A stretch of DNA of 51,067 nt, taken from positions 1 to 51,067 of the forward strand of contig CAYRWY010000003.1 in NCBI GenBank assembly GCA_964427955.1. Direction: 5' to 3'. This stretch comes from JACRBK01 sp964427955. Its GTDB lineage: Bacteria; Chloroflexota; Anaerolineae; Aggregatilineales; Aggregatilineaceae. Both the position numbers and the translations under genes were made by a program. Shown in pieces: positions 49,250 through 51,067 of this stretch (position 1 is its first letter; the number at the start of each line of letters is the position of its first letter). Below the pieces are notes generated by a model. The model was not told the origin of the DNA. It saw only the letters and a program-made list of their open reading frames with translations, and did not search any database.

Positions 49250-49945
49250 ATGCCACAAGTCAATATTTTCCAGTGGCTGGCTGGGAACGGCTGGTTAGTG
49301 CTGGCAGGCGGCGGTCCGGCAGAGTCCGATGACGTGCTGACCATCGAAGCCGCCATGCTGGGCCATACTGTTTCGCTTGGTCCCATCGCCTATATCTGGG
49401 CCGCCAGCGACGTCGAAACCGCCGACCGGCACATGGATGTCCTGCGCGATCTGGGGGCGCGCACCGGCTACCTGGTCGATATCTTGACCGAAGAAGACGA
49501 TCTGCTGTTTCGCCAGCTCGCCGAGGCCGGGGTGATCATCATTGGCGACGGCCCGGAAAACGAGACCCTGCGCCAGGGCTTGATGGGCACAGCCATTCGC
49601 GGCATCGAAGATGCCTTCCGCCGGGGTGCGACCGTCTACGCCATCGGCCAGAGCGCGGCGCTGTTGGGCGCCTATCTCGTGCAGAACGGCAGCGTGCAGT
49701 CCGGTTTCGGTTGGTTGGCGCATTCGCTGATCCTGCCCGGCTACACCCCGGAGCAGTCCGACCGGCTGCGCGAATGCCTGCAACAAGCGTCCAAGGGCTT
49801 CGGCCTGGGCGTGGGCCAGGGCGCAGCCATCGCGTTTGGAGCACGCGGCGAAGTGGAAGTCTGGGGCAATGCGGCCATTACCGTTGCGTTAGGACCCAAT
49901 TACGACCCCAACGCCAAGAAAATCAAAAAGAGGAAGGAAAACTGA
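49250..49945 (+). CDS. Cyanophycinase/peptidase S51-like protein
   Basis: A 231-residue protein with a Rossmann-like class-I glutamine-amidotransferase fold. VLAGGGPAESDDVL and VIIIGDGPENETL mark the start; the putative nucleophile Ser lies in YAIGQSAALLGAYL, where cyanophycinases have GxSAGA. The expected Gly after Ala is replaced (SAAL), so activity is unproven. C-terminus is basic (KKIKKRKEN). ATG 49250 is preferred to an in-frame ATG at 49235 because TTGGGGGC precedes it. It overlaps no gene; purA starts 1 base after its stop. Confidence 0.7.
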   Translation: MPQVNIFQWLAGNGWLVLAGGGPAESDDVLTIEAAMLGHTVSLGPIAYIWAASDVETADRHMDVLRDLGARTGYLVDILTEEDDLLFRQLAEAGVIIIGDGPENETLRQGLMGTAIRGIEDAFRRGATVYAIGQSAALLGAYLVQNGSVQSGFGWLAHSLILPGYTPEQSDRLRECLQQASKGFGLGVGQGAAIAFGARGEVEVWGNAAITVALGPNYDPNAKKIKKRKEN

Positions 49946-49946
49946 C

Positions 49947-51067
49947 ATGCCTGCAACGGTCTTGATTGGCGCACAATGGGGTGACGAGGGCAAAGGACGC
50001 ATCGCCGACTGGCTGGCGCGCGACTCCGACGCGATGGCGCGCTATGCGGGCGGCGATAACGCCGGGCATACCGTCACGGTCGGTACCAGGAAATTCAAGC
50101 TGCACCTGGTGCCCTCCGGCGTCGTCCATGCTCACATCCAGTGTATCCTGGGCAGCGGCATGGTCATCAACCCGATCCGGCTGGTGCAAGAGCTGGATAT
50201 GCTGGCCGAGCAGGGCGTCGATGTCTCGCCCGACCGCATCCACATCAGCGAGCGGGCGCAGATCATCACTCCCGGACACCTGGAACTGGACGGCGCCGAC
50301 GAACGCGCGCGCGGCGAACAATCGATTGGCACCACCCGGCGCGGCATCGGACCGGCCTATCGCGACAAAGCCGCCCGCACCGGCCTGCTGGCCGCCGAAA
50401 TGACCACCCCGGAAGTCTTTGCGGACAAGGTCGAGGCGTCCGTCGAGCAGACCAACAGACTGCTCACGCGCTACTACGGCCTGGAACCGATGAAAACCGA
50501 AGGGCTGGCCGCGCAGTACTGCGAAGCGGCGCAGCGGTTGGCGCCCTACGTCGCCAACGTCACCGACCAGATCAACGATCTGCTCGAAGCGGGCAAGCGC
50601 GTGCTGTGCGAAGGTGCGCAGGGCACGCTGCTCGACATCGATCATGGGCATTACCCTTACGTGACCAGTTCGTCCGCCACGACCGGCGGCGCGCTGACCG
50701 GGTTGGGCTTCGGACCGCGCTACGTGGATCGCGTGGTAGGCGTCGTCAAAGCCTACTGCACGCGCGTCGGCAACGGCCCCTTCCCCACCGAATTGAACGA
50801 CGCCATTGGCGAACGCATCCGCACCGCCGGGGTGGAATTCGGCACGACGACCGGACGCCCGCGCCGCTGCGGCTGGCTGGACGCCGTCGCGCTGCACTAT
50901 GCCCGGCGTGTGAACGGACTCACCGAGGTCGTGATCACCAAACTCGACGTTCTCAGCGGGTTGGACGAACTCCAGCTCGCGACCGCCTACGACGTGGATG
51001 GGCAACGCGTGCGCACGATGCCGCTCAATACCGCGGCGATGGAGCGGGCCGTGCCGGTCTACGAAAC
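49947..51067 (+). CDS. purA: Adenylosuccinate synthetase, 3'-truncated by window end
   Basis: 373 codons are visible, about 50 short of the full protein. GTP-dependent condensation of IMP and aspartate in AMP synthesis. Signature GAQWGDEGKGR at residues about 8-18 with the catalytic Asp, then GGDNAGHTV, LGSGMVINP, SIGTTRRGIGPAYRDKAARTG (in parts), VLCEGAQGTLLDIDHGHYPYVTSS (in parts) and GTTTGRPRRCGWLD. ATG 49947 has AGGAAGGA 8 bases upstream and starts one base after the previous stop. It continues past the end of the window without a stop. Confidence 0.95.
   Translation, partial: MPATVLIGAQWGDEGKGRIADWLARDSDAMARYAGGDNAGHTVTVGTRKFKLHLVPSGVVHAHIQCILGSGMVINPIRLVQELDMLAEQGVDVSPDRIHISERAQIITPGHLELDGADERARGEQSIGTTRRGIGPAYRDKAARTGLLAAEMTTPEVFADKVEASVEQTNRLLTRYYGLEPMKTEGLAAQYCEAAQRLAPYVANVTDQINDLLEAGKRVLCEGAQGTLLDIDHGHYPYVTSSSATTGGALTGLGFGPRYVDRVVGVVKAYCTRVGNGPFPTELNDAIGERIRTAGVEFGTTTGRPRRCGWLDAVALHYARRVNGLTEVVITKLDVLSGLDELQLATAYDVDGQRVRTMPLNTAAMERAVPVYE

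Noticed and set aside
49923..51005. 360-codon minus-strand frame at the window end
   Set aside because: Antisense to purA, which carries all adenylosuccinate synthetase motifs on the plus strand and simply runs off the window.
1..51067. CRISPR array, insertion sequence, prophage or integron
   Set aside because: No regularly spaced repeats, transposase, integrase or phage gene was seen in any frame.

Overview
The window looks like a piece of a Chloroflexota (Anaerolineae-like) chromosome, probably a metagenome-assembled or draft scaffold. This is inferred from the GC-rich DNA with frequent GTG/TTG starts, the abundance of Thr/Pro-linker LysM proteins, zinc-ribbon and cyclic-nucleotide-binding proteins, an HspR-type heat-shock operon, a group 3b-type [NiFe] hydrogenase, and an assembly gap of 100 N. 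No rRNA, CRISPR array, transposase or prophage gene is visible. Coding density is high, and no gene-free stretch exceeds about 270 bases.

Layout. 1-8.6 kb: a 5'-truncated hybrid response-regulator/histidine kinase, an EamA transporter, a HEAT-repeat protein, a zinc-ribbon PP2C phosphatase, then a leftward operon of a PrsW-protease/cyclic-nucleotide-binding fusion, a paralogous small cNMP-binding protein and a secreted SGNH-like protein. 8.7-12.4 kb: a heat-shock operon (dnaJ/cbpA-like, htrA-like, hspR) behind a sigma70 promoter overlapped by a HAIR-like HspR operator, followed by nadE. 12.4-21.3 kb: a lipid-type glycosyltransferase and a DUF951 protein (leftward); typA, a rhomboid-like protein, gnd, a 3-hydroxyisobutyrate dehydrogenase homologue, an M50 protease, an HD protein and a TyrA-like protein (rightward).

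21.3-24.8 kb is a compact selenocysteine locus on the minus strand: selA, selB and a tRNA-Sec (selC) with UCA anticodon, 8-bp acceptor stem and 6-bp D stem. No selenoprotein was recognised in the window. Next to it (24.9-31.5 kb) is a redox island. An octaheme cytochrome, a Tat-exported four-cluster ferredoxin and an NrfD-type quinone-interacting membrane protein form one leftward operon. Upstream is a LysR regulator, and divergent from it a nine-CxxCH lipoprotein cytochrome with an unusual repeated aromatic tail, coupled to a FAH-family hydrolase. After a soluble-glucose-dehydrogenase-like protein, 33.0-39.4 kb encodes a complete four-subunit group 3b-like NAD(P)-linked [NiFe] hydrogenase, its maturation protease, a single-domain response regulator and a membrane histidine kinase.

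39.4-46 kb is an envelope and signalling region: a DUF192 protein, two LysM proteins, a response regulator, an unknown protein, a Crp/Fnr regulator interrupted by an artefactual gap, an M23 peptidase, and a 97-residue protein resembling RiPP-leader/NHLP-clan peptides. 46.1-51 kb holds housekeeping and hydrolase genes in one direction: PSP1 (RicT-like), PIG-L deacetylase, M20 amidohydrolase, an S51/cyanophycinase-like protein and purA, which runs off the end. Together the genes suggest an anaerobic or facultative organism with hydrogen/NAD(P)H metabolism, multiheme electron transfer and selenoprotein capacity, controlled by cNMP, two-component and heat-shock regulators.
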